DNA of 64,000 nt from Sorangium cellulosum (GTDB lineage: Bacteria > Myxococcota_A > Polyangia > Polyangiales > Polyangiaceae): positions 6,586,501 to 6,650,500 of the forward strand of contig NZ_CP012673.1 of the NCBI RefSeq assembly GCF_002950945.1. Reading direction: 5' to 3'. A program made the translations under genes and the position numbers. Below the pieces are notes generated by a model that saw only the letters and a program-made list of their open reading frames with translations, did no database searches and was not told the origin of the DNA. Shown here in pieces: positions 9,622 through 18,394 of the stretch. How positions within the stretch are numbered: position 1 is the first letter of the stretch; each line of letters opens with the position of its first letter.

Positions 9622-11061
9622 ATGCCGAACCTCCTTCAGTGGGTGAACCTCGACCGGGACAACAAGTTCGTCGAGGACGAGGTGACGTCGATCGAGCGCC
9701 TCGGCCCCGTCCGTTTCGAGGTCACGTTCAAGAAGAGCAAGGCGGCGCGCTTCCGGATCCGCACGGTGCCCGTGAGCGAGCCGAGCACGTACACGCCCAC
9801 CGAGGTGGCGCGGAACCAGAACTTCAAGATCCGGCACGCGCGCACGCAGACGAACGCGGGCCGGAGGAAGGTCAAGATCACGGAGGACGTGTTCCTGCCG
9901 GCCGCCGGCGGCAACAGCTACAAGCTGCAGGCCAAGTACAGGAACAAGGTCAAGGAGTCGCGCGTCGTCGAGACGCGGCGGAAGATCCACTATCAGCCCG
10001 TCGCGATGGCGACGACGCCGGTCCCCAACATGGGCCCGACGGAGGCGTACTACGGGGGCCTCTTCCTGCTGCTCAAGAGCAAGGGAGGGAACGGGACGAT
10101 CCCCTTCAAGACGAACGTCCGCGTCGACGACTGGGCGTCCGGGCGGCTCCCGCTGATCCAGGCGGTGAAGGGCGCCTACACCATCGACAACTACAAGCCG
10201 TGGGCGTTCGCCGCCGTGTACGTGAACATGATCGCGAGCCGGCAGGAGAAGGAGTTTCTGCCGGCGACGTCGCCCGTGTACAACGTGGGCGCGCGCATCT
10301 CCAACTGGGGCTCGCAGCAGATCTCCTTCCAGCTCCCGGGGGGGACGTACCTCTGGTGGGGCCTGGAGCCGGCGGACGACGCCGCGAACGGGGGCAAGGG
10401 GGTGTGGCTCGTCTCGAACAGCTGCAAGTTCATCGAGTCGGGCGGCGCGGTGCACAACATCCCGGACGCGAACGTCACGATCGACCTCACGGTCACGAGG
10501 AGCGCGCTCGGCGGGTACAGCAAGCTGAACATCGAGATCCCGGTCCACGTCCGGGACTTCTGGAGCGGCAAGTCGGGCCGGATCGGCATCAAGCTCAAGG
10601 TGGTGAAGGGGTTCTCCGGTGGGTACTCCGAGCCGCAGATCAACATCATCACGGTGGCGAAGCGGGCCTGGTGGGACGAGAACAGCGACACGAAGCGCCT
10701 CCAGATCCTGTGCCACGAGATGGGCCACAAGTTCGGGATGGTGCCCGAGGGGCTCGGCGCGGGGCTGGACGCGGGCGCGCACCTCTACGGGGGCTCGCTG
10801 AACCCGGCCGCGAACCAGAAGGGCCACCAGGGTCCGCACTGCGAGAACGGGGCGGTGTACACGCCGGGCGGCGCGCCGGCGCCGTGGATCGGCTCGCCCG
10901 CGTGTGTGATGTTCGGCGCGACGTCCTGTTACAACACGGCGGCGGCCGGGCACCTCGCGGCGCCGTCGACCTTCTGCGGCGACTGCGAGCCGCAGGTGAA
11001 GAAGCTCGACCTCGACGGCCGCGGGCTCGCGGGGTTCACCAACTCGGTGACGTCGTACTGA
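9622..11061 (+). CDS. candidate secreted zinc metalloprotease effector (HExxH)
   Basis: The 479-residue protein has no signal peptide. Its C-terminal third carries CHEMGHKFGMVPEG, an HExxH zinc site with H365, E366 and H369, plus further His/Cys residues (GAHLYGG, KGHQGPHCENG) that could give the third ligand. The N-terminal two thirds are beta-rich and Lys/Arg-rich with no family I recognise. Its place immediately after a PAAR-like gene, in frame with a six-base gap, supports a type VI effector that degrades protein in a competitor; this is inference. A lipoprotein and a small protein follow and may include immunity. Several Cys residues near the end suggest disulfides. Confidence 0.75.
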   Translation: MPNLLQWVNLDRDNKFVEDEVTSIERLGPVRFEVTFKKSKAARFRIRTVPVSEPSTYTPTEVARNQNFKIRHARTQTNAGRRKVKITEDVFLPAAGGNSYKLQAKYRNKVKESRVVETRRKIHYQPVAMATTPVPNMGPTEAYYGGLFLLLKSKGGNGTIPFKTNVRVDDWASGRLPLIQAVKGAYTIDNYKPWAFAAVYVNMIASRQEKEFLPATSPVYNVGARISNWGSQQISFQLPGGTYLWWGLEPADDAANGGKGVWLVSNSCKFIESGGAVHNIPDANVTIDLTVTRSALGGYSKLNIEIPVHVRDFWSGKSGRIGIKLKVVKGFSGGYSEPQINIITVAKRAWWDENSDTKRLQILCHEMGHKFGMVPEGLGAGLDAGAHLYGGSLNPAANQKGHQGPHCENGAVYTPGGAPAPWIGSPACVMFGATSCYNTAAAGHLAAPSTFCGDCEPQVKKLDLDGRGLAGFTNSVTSY

Positions 11062-11072
11062 GGGCCGGCCCG

Positions 11073-11753
11073 GTGCGTTTGCTCCCGCCGGTCCGGTCGG
11101 GCAGGAGGATGCTCCTCGCGGTCCTCCCGCTCGTCCTCGTGTCCGCCTGCTCGGGCGGGTGTGGCGGCGCGGAGCGCAGGGCGCCGGCGGGCGCGGGCGA
11201 GCAGGCGAGGGCGGGCGCGGGCGAGAGGCCGGAGAGCGAGGGAAGAGGTGAGCCGATGGCGCATGTCATCAACCGCAAGTGTGATTTCAGCAAGGTGACT
11301 GCGCAGCTCGAGAGCAACGAGTGCACGCCGCAGATCGACGGGTTCGATTTCGAGGGTCTGCTCATCAACACGCCCGAAGAGGTGGTGTTCGAGGGGGCGG
11401 GGAACCTCTCGCGCGCGGGCGGGAGGTTCGTGCTGTGCGGCGCGTGCAGGTTCAAGCAGAGCTTCATGAACCTCCGCGGCCATTTCGTGGATCAGATCCT
11501 CTTCGTGGCCGTCAACGCGAGGACGCACGAGGCCTACTCGGGGAAGCTCGAGACGGTCCCGAACGCGATTCCGAGCCCTGATCCGGACGACGGGCTCGAT
11601 CCCGACATGCTGATCGGGGAGGTCTTCAACCCGGATCTCGGGGAGCTCCTGGGCTTGCCTGCGGAGGAGGCGGAGTACATCGTCTACGCGACGATCGGGC
11701 CGTACCGGTCGAACACGCTCACCACGCGGGTCCGGCCGAGGAAGGCGCCGTGA
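11073..11753 (+). CDS. lipoprotein downstream of metalloprotease; possible immunity or accessory protein
   Basis: From GTG 11073 the protein is 226 residues: a basic n-region (MRLLPPVRSGRR), a hydrophobic stretch and a lipobox VSAC, then an Ala/Gly/Glu linker and a folded domain starting near GEPMAHVINRKCDF. It should be anchored in the membrane facing the periplasm. The alternative ATG at 11109 has no space for a ribosome-binding site and would lose the basic n-region. An exported protein right after a presumed effector is the usual arrangement for immunity, but no known family is recognised. It overlaps the next start (TGATG). Confidence 0.7.
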   Translation: MRLLPPVRSGRRMLLAVLPLVLVSACSGGCGGAERRAPAGAGEQARAGAGERPESEGRGEPMAHVINRKCDFSKVTAQLESNECTPQIDGFDFEGLLINTPEEVVFEGAGNLSRAGGRFVLCGACRFKQSFMNLRGHFVDQILFVAVNARTHEAYSGKLETVPNAIPSPDPDDGLDPDMLIGEVFNPDLGELLGLPAEEAEYIVYATIGPYRSNTLTTRVRPRKAP

Positions 11754-12160
11754 TGGAGGAGGTCCGTCTCCCCAGCACGCGCGCCGCGCAGGCGACGCCG
11801 TCGGCGCCGCAGGGCTTCACCGGGGTGCTCATCGCGGCGCCGGGCGTCGTGCCCTCGCGAGGGCGGATGATCGTGAGCGGGCTGTACGTGCTTCCCGAGC
11901 AGGAGGCGGCGCGGATCGACGAGAGGCTTCACCGTGCGCTCGTGTCGGTCGTCACGGTGGGCGAGGCGTTCAGCGTGTCGAATCCCTTCCGGGGGGTGCT
12001 CCTGTTCGATGATGATGAGGAGCGGTCGGCGTGGGGGCGGAGGGGTTATTTTCAGTTCGACGCGCTTCCCGAGAGGAGAGAGCTGTTCCCGGGGGATTAT
12101 TACATCACGGTGTCGCTGGGGCGGTGGCTCTCGAACGTGGTCCGCGTCCTCGTGCGCTGA
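11753..12160 (+). CDS. small protein of unknown function, end of effector module
   Basis: The 135-residue protein has no signal peptide or membrane helix and is beta-rich (RGRMIVSGLYVLPEQ, FRGVLLFDDDEERSAWGRRGYFQFD, GDYYITVSLGRWLSNVVRVLVR). The pattern resembles a compact beta-sandwich. It is translationally coupled to the lipoprotein upstream, so it belongs to the same operon and could be a chaperone, adaptor or cytoplasmic immunity protein. I do not recognise the family. A GTG three bases upstream is an alternative start. The stop is followed four bases later by a CTAG-bounded repeat. Confidence 0.6.
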   Translation: MEEVRLPSTRAAQATPSAPQGFTGVLIAAPGVVPSRGRMIVSGLYVLPEQEAARIDERLHRALVSVVTVGEAFSVSNPFRGVLLFDDDEERSAWGRRGYFQFDALPERRELFPGDYYITVSLGRWLSNVVRVLVR

Positions 12161-12163
12161 GCA

Positions 12164-12321
12164 CTAGCCCTACTTTCGCAAAACGCACCCCCGAGGCTTA
12201 CGAAGGCGCTGGTTTCTAGGCGCTGAGCACTCTGCTCTCCTAGCCCTACTTTCGCGAAACGCACCCCACGAGGCTTACGAAGGCGCTGGCTTTCTAGGCG
12301 TTGAGCTCTCTGCTGGCCTAG
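12164..12321. repeat. two tandem ~77-bp units bounded by CTAG sites
   Basis: Two near-identical units (76 bp and 78 bp) follow the effector operon. Each begins CTAGCCCTACTTTCGC, contains CGAGGCTTACGAAGGCGCTGG, meets an internal CTAG, and has a 20-base GCGYTGAGC-type spacer. Five CTAG tetramers occur at 12164, 12216, 12240, 12294 and 12318, although CTAG is rare in such genomes. This could be a small mobile repeat using the same CTAG preference as the hairpin elements elsewhere in the window, or a duplicated terminator region. Confidence 0.65.
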
Positions 12322-12747
12322 ACGCAGAAACACCGGGGAGCCAGCGGTCGAGCGGGCAAGCCCTGGGCTTCGAGGTAGGAGCGGACCGCGGCGGCGTGCT
12401 CAGGGGAGGCGCGCGGCTTCGATATCGGCCCGCACGGAAGCTCAGGCTGCGTAGGATGGCAAAGCGGTGACGACGTCGAGTAGCCGCTCGCTGTGCCGGC
12501 GACATCGTCCTTGACACGCCGGCCGGGTGCATGCGAGATGGCGGCCGTGGGGGAATCACGTCCGTATAACCGGAGAACCGGGGGGCTCTTTTGTCATGTG
12601 GCGCTGGCATGCGCCGCATGCTGCGCGGCATGGTTCTGATACCCTGCCGGCCGAACCCGTCGCCGGGCGCCCGCCGATGCGGGCGCCCCTGCTCGACGAG
12701 GCCTTCCTGCTCCGGCAAATCACCGCGATAGCCTAGGAGAATGACGA
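12322..12747. other. intergenic upstream of VWA gene
   Basis: No gene is supported; a short plus-strand open frame at 12527-12736 has atypical composition and no ribosome-binding site. The region likely holds the promoter of the VWA gene, whose GTG start is preceded by AGGAGAATGACGA. Confidence 0.35.
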
Positions 12748-15006
12748 GTGGCAGACGCCCAAGCTACGATGCACACGTTCCGTGTCCTCAACTCCGATGG
12801 ATCCGTGTTCGGCGAAGGCAGCTTTACCTTCGAAGGCACGTCCACCGGCGGCGAAATCGCTCACGCGAGCGGCGCAGCCGCTGGCAGCGGGTCCAGGCTG
12901 ACGGCCTTCTCGTACCGCGATCCCGTCGTCGGAACGATGGGCCTGCGCAATGTCCTCACCTTCAACTTCGTCGACGGCGATGAGGCCACGTCCCGCTTCC
13001 TCTTCGATCTCGGAGATCCTCCTGAGAACGTTCGCGGCCTCGTCGCGGGCACGGCCTCGCCGGGCCGGCATGGTCATGTGTCCACCCATCGGGGGCCGGG
13101 AGGCGCGCTGAACTGCCAGGGCAAGAGGCTCGAGTTCCCCGAGCGGGGCGGCGCGACGCCGGCCCGCAAGGGCGACGAGACGCAGAGCAAGCCTGCGGTG
13201 GATCTGGTCGTGGTCATCGACACCAGCTCGTCCATGGCGGACGAGGCGGACCTGCTCAGCAAGGCGATCAGCGCAGCCATCACGGCCACCCAGTCGACCT
13301 CCCCGTCGGACCTGCGCGTCACCTACCTGGGCATCGAAGGCACGTTCAAGAAGACGCGCTTCGAAACCACCGTGCGCAACTACCTGACCCAGACGGCGAA
13401 GGTCGACGCCTCGTTGCTCAGGGGGCGCACCCACGAGAACCTCACGGAGGCGCAGAAGAAGGCGTTCGATCCCAAGGAGGACGGAGCGCGGGCGATCGAG
13501 GACGTCGCCACGCATTTCGACTGGCGGCCCGGCGCCGTCCGCAGCGTCTTCTTCCTGAGCGACGAGCCGCTCGAAGGCGGCCTCTCCGCCACAGGGCAGG
13601 ATCAGGAAGACATCGAAGCTGCGAGCCGCGCCATCGAGGTCGCCAGGAGGACCGGGACGCGCGTCCATATGTACATGGGCACGGGGAAATTCAGCAGCGA
13701 CGCCCGGAAACACGAGCGGATCCTCAAGGAGATCGAGGCGGAGTACGCTCGCGTGGCCCGGGAGACCGGCGGGCAGTTCTTCCCCGCCAGGGCGGGGCTG
13801 AGCGAGTTCCAGGCGATGCTCGAGAAGGTGCTCCGCAGCAGCAACGCGCGCGCCGACGCGTTCGAAGGGGCGGTCGCGCCGAAGCTCTACGACGTCGGCG
13901 CGGGGCGCGGCAAGGTCGAGTGGGACGGCAAGAAGCTCACGCTCACCGCGTCGGGCACGTCCTTCAAGGATGTGATCGTCGACGGATTCAGCTACCTCGC
14001 CGTGCCCCTCGACGACGACGGGGCGATCACGGTGCGGGTTTCGTCTCTCGACAGGAAGGACCCGGACGTCACGGTGGGTGTTCAGGTGCGTGAGACCCTC
14101 GACAATGACTCACGCTACGTCATGGTCCACTGGGGAGGAGACGGATACGCCCACTGCTCATGGCGTGATGAGGTGAGGGGGGTCTCGAAGCGCCACGCCC
14201 CGAGGTCGAACGTCGGTCTCCCGCTCTGGCTGCGGATCGAGCGCAAAGGAGATGAGTTCATCTGCTCGGTGAGCAGGGACGAGAACGGCGAGAAGCTCGA
14301 GGAGATCGCGCGGCTCACCATGGTCATGACCCGCCATGTTCAACTCGGCGTCGCGCTGTCCTCGAGCTCCAAAGAGGCCGCGACGGCCGTCCTCGATCGG
14401 TGCTCCGTCGCGCGCCCGGAGGCCCCTCGGGAGCTCTCCCCGCTCGCCGAGTGGTTCGGCCCGGCGGGCGCTCCGCAGCTCCATGACATCGGCCACGGGA
14501 TCGGCAAGTGGGAGTGGGACGGTCACACGATCAGGTTCAGGGCCGTCGGTACGGAGCGCTACAACTTCACCGTCGACGATTGCAGCTTCCTCGCCGTGCC
14601 CTTCAGCGGCGACGGACAGCTGACCGTGCGGGTGCTGCGGTTGGACAGCACGCACGTCTTCACGAAGGTGGGTGTGCAGATACGTGAGACCCTCGAGAAG
14701 GGCTCACGACTTGCCATGATCGGATGGGAGCCGCAGCACATCGCGTGCCACTACCGCTGGGAGCAGGAAGAATACACGCACATTCCTTACATCGATTCGC
14801 CCAGGCTACCCGCGTGGATACGGGTCGTGCGCAAGGGAAACGAGCTCACCTGCTGGTACTCCACCGACGGCGAGAGGTTCACTCAGCTCGATTCGGCCAG
14901 GACCATCCTCATGACGCGGCAGGTCTACGCTGGCATTATCCTGTCCTCGCTCGCCCCGAGGACCACCACCGCGGTTCTTGATCGGTACTCCCTCGAGTCC
15001 CTCTAG
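12748..15006 (+). CDS. VWA-domain protein with two C-terminal beta-sandwich repeats
   Basis: The 752-residue protein has an N-terminal Gly-rich beta region (about 1-140), a von Willebrand A domain at about 150-365 whose metal-site motif DTSSSM starts at residue 158, and two homologous C-terminal modules (about 385-565 and 580-752). Each module shows LYDVG/LHDIG-GxGKxEWDG, V-x-D-x-x-FLAVP, VGVQxRETL and AVLDRxS. The repeats resemble concanavalin-like carbohydrate-binding folds of the DUF1349 type. There is no signal peptide. It probably binds protein partners through VWA and glycans or surfaces through the repeats; the function is unknown. Confidence 0.8.
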   Translation: MADAQATMHTFRVLNSDGSVFGEGSFTFEGTSTGGEIAHASGAAAGSGSRLTAFSYRDPVVGTMGLRNVLTFNFVDGDEATSRFLFDLGDPPENVRGLVAGTASPGRHGHVSTHRGPGGALNCQGKRLEFPERGGATPARKGDETQSKPAVDLVVVIDTSSSMADEADLLSKAISAAITATQSTSPSDLRVTYLGIEGTFKKTRFETTVRNYLTQTAKVDASLLRGRTHENLTEAQKKAFDPKEDGARAIEDVATHFDWRPGAVRSVFFLSDEPLEGGLSATGQDQEDIEAASRAIEVARRTGTRVHMYMGTGKFSSDARKHERILKEIEAEYARVARETGGQFFPARAGLSEFQAMLEKVLRSSNARADAFEGAVAPKLYDVGAGRGKVEWDGKKLTLTASGTSFKDVIVDGFSYLAVPLDDDGAITVRVSSLDRKDPDVTVGVQVRETLDNDSRYVMVHWGGDGYAHCSWRDEVRGVSKRHAPRSNVGLPLWLRIERKGDEFICSVSRDENGEKLEEIARLTMVMTRHVQLGVALSSSSKEAATAVLDRCSVARPEAPRELSPLAEWFGPAGAPQLHDIGHGIGKWEWDGHTIRFRAVGTERYNFTVDDCSFLAVPFSGDGQLTVRVLRLDSTHVFTKVGVQIRETLEKGSRLAMIGWEPQHIACHYRWEQEEYTHIPYIDSPRLPAWIRVVRKGNELTCWYSTDGERFTQLDSARTILMTRQVYAGIILSSLAPRTTTAVLDRYSLESL

Positions 15007-15078
15007 GCTCTGTCTGGAGAAGTCGCGAGTGGCCCGAGCCCAGGGAGAGCGAGGATACCTCCGTCGGCGCTTCGGACA

Positions 15079-16371
15079 TCACTCGTCCTCGACGGCGTTG
15101 ATGATCCCGTCGAAGAACTCCGCGCTGCCGACCGCGTCGATCATCCGGTTCCACCCGATCTCGTCGAACGGGGTCGGCAGGCCGTGGTTGGTCAAGAGCA
15201 CCCCGAACAGCTCGCGGCGGCGGTCGATCCACAGGAAGGTCCCCGTGCCGCCGGCCTTGCCGTAAGAGCCGCGCGCAAGGCGCATCCCGCCGGTGGAGAA
15301 GCGGCGCGTCCCTAGCTCCCAGCCATACCCCTTCGGCGTGAGCAGGAGGTTCGCCATCGGGGAGACGTCGGTGTCCTCCGCCCTGATCCCGGGGGTCTGG
15401 TTGCTCACCATCGCGCCGGCGAGCTCGCGGCTCAGGATCCGCACGCCGCCGTACCTGCCGCCGTTCAGGAGCATCTGGCTGAAGATCGCGAGATCCCGCG
15501 CCGTCGTGAAGACGCCGTCGCAGCCCGCGATCCCGCCGAGCGCGTAGTCCTGCTCGTCCTGCACCTCGCCGCGGACGACGCGGCCCCGGAGCTCCGAGTA
15601 ACCCGTCGCCGCCGTCCGCGGGATCAGCGCCGCCGACGGGTTGAACGTCGTGTCGCGCATGCCGAGCGGGCCCCAGATGCGCGCCTTCGCGAACGTATCG
15701 AGATCCGTGCCCGCGGCGGCCTCGATCACCTGCCCGAGCAGGCGGTACGTGAGATCGCTGTACAGCACCTGCGCGCCAGGCGTGTACTCGAGCGGCTCCT
15801 CGGCCATGCGCCGCCAGGGGTCGTCGCAGCCGGGCTCGTCCAGGAAATGGACGTCGATCGGCAGCCCGGCCGTGTACCGGAGCATGTCGTGCACCGTGAT
15901 GTCGTCCTTGCCGCTCCCCGCGAACTCCGGCACGAAGTCGACGATCCGATCGTTCAGCCGCAGCACGCCGTCCTGGACGAGGATCAACGCCGCGGTCGCG
16001 GTCGCGACGACCTTCGTGATCGAGAGCACGTCGAACAGCGTGTCGAGCGTGACCGGCTCGTCCTCGCCGCGGACCCGCGTGCCGAACGCCCGGTGCCCGA
16101 CGATCCTGCCCTGCCGCGCAATCAAGGCGACCGCGCCGGGGAACAGGCCGTCTTTCACCCGGCGCTCGAGGCGCGCGAACACGTCCTCGACCCGATCGGC
16201 GCTCATGCCGACGCTCTCAGGGCGCCCGGGGACGAGCTCCTCGCAGGCCGGCACGTGCGCCTCGGCCACCCGGGCCGAAAGCACCGCCGGCGCGACGGCG
16301 GCCATCGCCGCCACGCGGCCCAGTCCTTGAAGAAGATGGCGACGGTTCAAAGATCCATGGTCAGTGCACAT
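15079..16371 (-). CDS. Tat-exported serine hydrolase of the beta-lactamase/esterase class C type
   Basis: The 430-residue protein starts with a twin-arginine signal (SLNRRHLLQG followed by a hydrophobic Ala-rich stretch ending near AEA). The catalytic SxxK motif is SITK at 117-120, the tyrosine motif is YSD in LYSDLTY near 204, and a GGTG motif takes the place of KTG near 382. The family includes D-Ala-D-Ala carboxypeptidases, class C beta-lactamases and esterases; the YSD variant and lack of other signs favour esterase or peptidase rather than antibiotic resistance. AGGAG precedes the ATG. Confidence 0.88.
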   Translation of the reverse strand: MCTDHGSLNRRHLLQGLGRVAAMAAVAPAVLSARVAEAHVPACEELVPGRPESVGMSADRVEDVFARLERRVKDGLFPGAVALIARQGRIVGHRAFGTRVRGEDEPVTLDTLFDVLSITKVVATATAALILVQDGVLRLNDRIVDFVPEFAGSGKDDITVHDMLRYTAGLPIDVHFLDEPGCDDPWRRMAEEPLEYTPGAQVLYSDLTYRLLGQVIEAAAGTDLDTFAKARIWGPLGMRDTTFNPSAALIPRTAATGYSELRGRVVRGEVQDEQDYALGGIAGCDGVFTTARDLAIFSQMLLNGGRYGGVRILSRELAGAMVSNQTPGIRAEDTDVSPMANLLLTPKGYGWELGTRRFSTGGMRLARGSYGKAGGTGTFLWIDRRRELFGVLLTNHGLPTPFDEIGWNRMIDAVGSAEFFDGIINAVEDE

Positions 16372-16684
16372 GTTCGCTCCTGATAGGTGAAGGGCGAGCC
16401 GCGCCGCGGCGGGGGACACGCGCGGGCGTCACGCGCGCCGTCCTCGGGATCGGCGGCGCTGCCTGCGCGCGGCGACCGGCGCGTCGATGGCGACGGCCGG
16501 TCAGAGGCGGACCGAGCAGGACGTGTGCCGAGAGGCGAGCCCAGCCTTTCGCGCCGCGCCACGCCGCCGCCGCGCCTCCGTCCCGGCGGCCGCGGCGCCA
16601 ATCGCGCAACCGCTTGCACGATCGGCGTCGACCTGCACGATTCGTGCAGATTCGTGCAGATCGTCACGCGGCGCCGCGTAGGAT
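16372..16684. other. divergent intergenic region
   Basis: No gene is seen. The region separates the exported hydrolase and the FHA-sigma54 regulator. Its only obvious structure is the TGCACGA/TCGTGCA cluster at 16633-16659, which is listed separately. Confidence 0.4.
16633..16659. promoter_or_regulatory. inverted and direct repeat, operator candidate
   Basis: CTGCACGA-T-TCGTGCAG is a perfect inverted repeat at 16633-16649, followed by a further direct ATTCGTGCAG half-site ending at 16659. A related TTGCACGATCGG occurs shortly upstream at about 16615. It sits 26-52 bases before the start of the FHA-sigma54 regulator, a position typical of a repressor or activator site. Confidence 0.5.
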
Positions 16685-18313
16685 GTGCTCGTGGACGACG
16701 GCTTTCCCGGCGGCGAGGCGCGGGGCTCGGGCGCGGCGCTCCGGCTCGCGATCGTGGCGGGCAGCACGATCGCCTTCGCGCCCCTGCCGCCCCGGGGCGC
16801 CGTCGTGCTCGGCCGCGACGAGGGGTGCGACGTGCGCATCGACGACCGCTCGGTCTCGCGGCGGCACGCCGTCCTCCACGTCGGCCCGCCGCTCCGGATC
16901 GAGGACCTCGGGAGCGCCAACGGCACCTTCGTCGGCGAGCAGCAGCTCCCGGCGGTGACCGCGGGGACCCACCGCCTGCGGCGCCTCTCGGGGGACGGCG
17001 CCGAGGTCGGCCTCGGCGAGCGCGTCAACCTCGGCGCGACGACCATCGTGGTCTGCCACGCGCCGGCAGGGCCGGCCGAGCAGCAAGACCGCGCCGCCGC
17101 GCCCGCGGACGTCGTGGTGCGGGCCCCGGCGATGCTCGCGCTCTACGAGCAGGCCGCCCGCGCCGCGCGGAGCCCCATCAGCGTGCTCATCCTCGGCGAG
17201 ACGGGGGTCGGCAAGGAGGTGCTCGCCCGGACCCTGCACGCGCTCTCGCCGCGCGCCGGCGGGCCCTACGTCGAGCTGAACTGCGCCGCGCTGCCGCCGT
17301 CGCTGCTCGAGGGCGAGCTCTTCGGGCACGAGAAGAGCGCCTTCACGGGCGCGAGCCAGGCGCGCCCGGGCCTCATCGAGTCCGCCGACGGCGGCACGCT
17401 CTTCCTGGACGAGATCGGCGAGCTGCCGCTCGCCTTCCAGGTGAAGCTGCTCCGCGTGCTCGAGGACCGGAAGGTGCTCCGCCTCGGCGGCCGCACGCCC
17501 CGCCGGATCGACCTCCGCTTCGTGGCGGCGACCAACCGCGACATCGAGGCGGAGGTCGCGCGCGGCGCCTTCCGCCAGGACCTCTACTTCCGCCTGAACG
17601 GCATCTCGCTCGTCGTCCCGCCGCTGCGCGAGCGCGTCGCCGAGATCGCCCCGCTCGCCGGCAAGTTCCTCGAGGAGGCGTGCCGTCAGCTCGGCCAGCG
17701 CCGCGCGCCCGGCCTCTCGACGGAGGCGCTCGGCGTGCTCGAGGCGTACACGTGGCCGGGGAACGTGCGCGAGCTGCGCAACGTGATCGAGCGCGCGGCC
17801 GTCCTGTGCGCGGGCGACATGGTCCTGCCGGCCGACCTGCCGCCGCACCTCCAGTGCATCTCCAGGCTGTCTCTGACCGGCGCCGGCGCCGGCGACGCCG
17901 CGGGCGCGCGCCCGGGGCCCGGGGGCGACACACGCGGCTCCAGGCCGCCGCCGCCGCCCGACGAGCCCCGCGGCTCCAGGCCGCCGCCCCCGCCCGACGA
18001 GCCTCGCGGCTCCAGGCCGCCGCCTCCGCCCGACGAGCCCCGCGGCTCCAGGCCGCCGCCCCCGCCCGGCGGCGAGGGCGCCGAGGGCCCCGGGGCGCTC
18101 GCGGCGGCCGCCGCGCCGCCGCCGGGCGCCGACGCCATGGCGAGGCTGCGGCTCGAGATGAAGGCGCTCGACCGCCAGCGTGTCCTCGAGGCCCTCGAGC
18201 AGTCCGCGGGCAACCAGACGCGCGCCGCGAAGCTGCTCGGCATCTCGCTCCGCACCCTGATCAACCGCATCGACGAGTACGGCATCCCGCGGCCGCGGAA
18301 GCGGCCCTCGTGA
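16685..18313 (+). CDS. FHA-domain sigma-54-dependent transcriptional activator
   Basis: The 542-residue protein has an N-terminal FHA domain (about 35-115: VVLGRDEGCDVRIDD-x-SVSRRHAVL, DLGSANGTFV), which binds phosphothreonine. A central AAA+ sigma54-interaction domain (about 145-375) has Walker A GETGVGKE, GELFGHEKSAFTGA (the GAFTGA loop as SAFTGA) and LFLDEIGELPL. A C-terminal Fis-type HTH ends near residue 535 (AAKLLGISLRTLINRI). Between AAA+ and HTH lies a repeated PDEPRGSRPPPP linker. It should open promoters held by sigma54-RNA polymerase in response to Ser/Thr kinase signals; the convergent kinase gene is a plausible partner. Confidence 0.93.
   Translation: MLVDDGFPGGEARGSGAALRLAIVAGSTIAFAPLPPRGAVVLGRDEGCDVRIDDRSVSRRHAVLHVGPPLRIEDLGSANGTFVGEQQLPAVTAGTHRLRRLSGDGAEVGLGERVNLGATTIVVCHAPAGPAEQQDRAAAPADVVVRAPAMLALYEQAARAARSPISVLILGETGVGKEVLARTLHALSPRAGGPYVELNCAALPPSLLEGELFGHEKSAFTGASQARPGLIESADGGTLFLDEIGELPLAFQVKLLRVLEDRKVLRLGGRTPRRIDLRFVAATNRDIEAEVARGAFRQDLYFRLNGISLVVPPLRERVAEIAPLAGKFLEEACRQLGQRRAPGLSTEALGVLEAYTWPGNVRELRNVIERAAVLCAGDMVLPADLPPHLQCISRLSLTGAGAGDAAGARPGPGGDTRGSRPPPPPDEPRGSRPPPPPDEPRGSRPPPPPDEPRGSRPPPPPGGEGAEGPGALAAAAAPPPGADAMARLRLEMKALDRQRVLEALEQSAGNQTRAAKLLGISLRTLINRIDEYGIPRPRKRPS
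17933..18070 (+). repeat. 36-bp in-frame tandem repeat coding a Pro/Arg linker
   Basis: Almost four 36-bp units encode RGSRPPPPPDEP inside the sigma54 activator, between the ATPase and the DNA-binding domain. The units differ by only a few third-position changes, which suggests recent slippage and a linker of variable length. Confidence 0.85.
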
Positions 18314-18314
18314 G

Positions 18315-18394
18315 CGCTCACGCGCGCGACGCGGGCGCCGCGCCCTCGGCTTCCTGATCGCTCACGCGCTCGACGCGAGCGCCACGCCCTCGGC
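18315..18394. repeat. 44-bp-spaced direct repeat duplicating the 3-prime end of the kinase-AAA gene
   Basis: Two 36-base copies (18315-18350 and 18359-18394) share CGCTCACGCG...CGCCCTCGGC with a few differences. The second copy encodes the last residues and the stop of the minus-strand kinase gene. The first copy would encode a similar ending in another frame and lies right after the stop of the sigma54 activator. It looks like a small tandem duplication at a convergent gene junction. Confidence 0.55.

Noticed and set aside
15079..16371. antibiotic-resistance beta-lactamase
   Set aside because: The SxxK-YSD-GGTG pattern and context fit the broad esterase/DD-peptidase class C group. Nothing points to beta-lactam hydrolysis.
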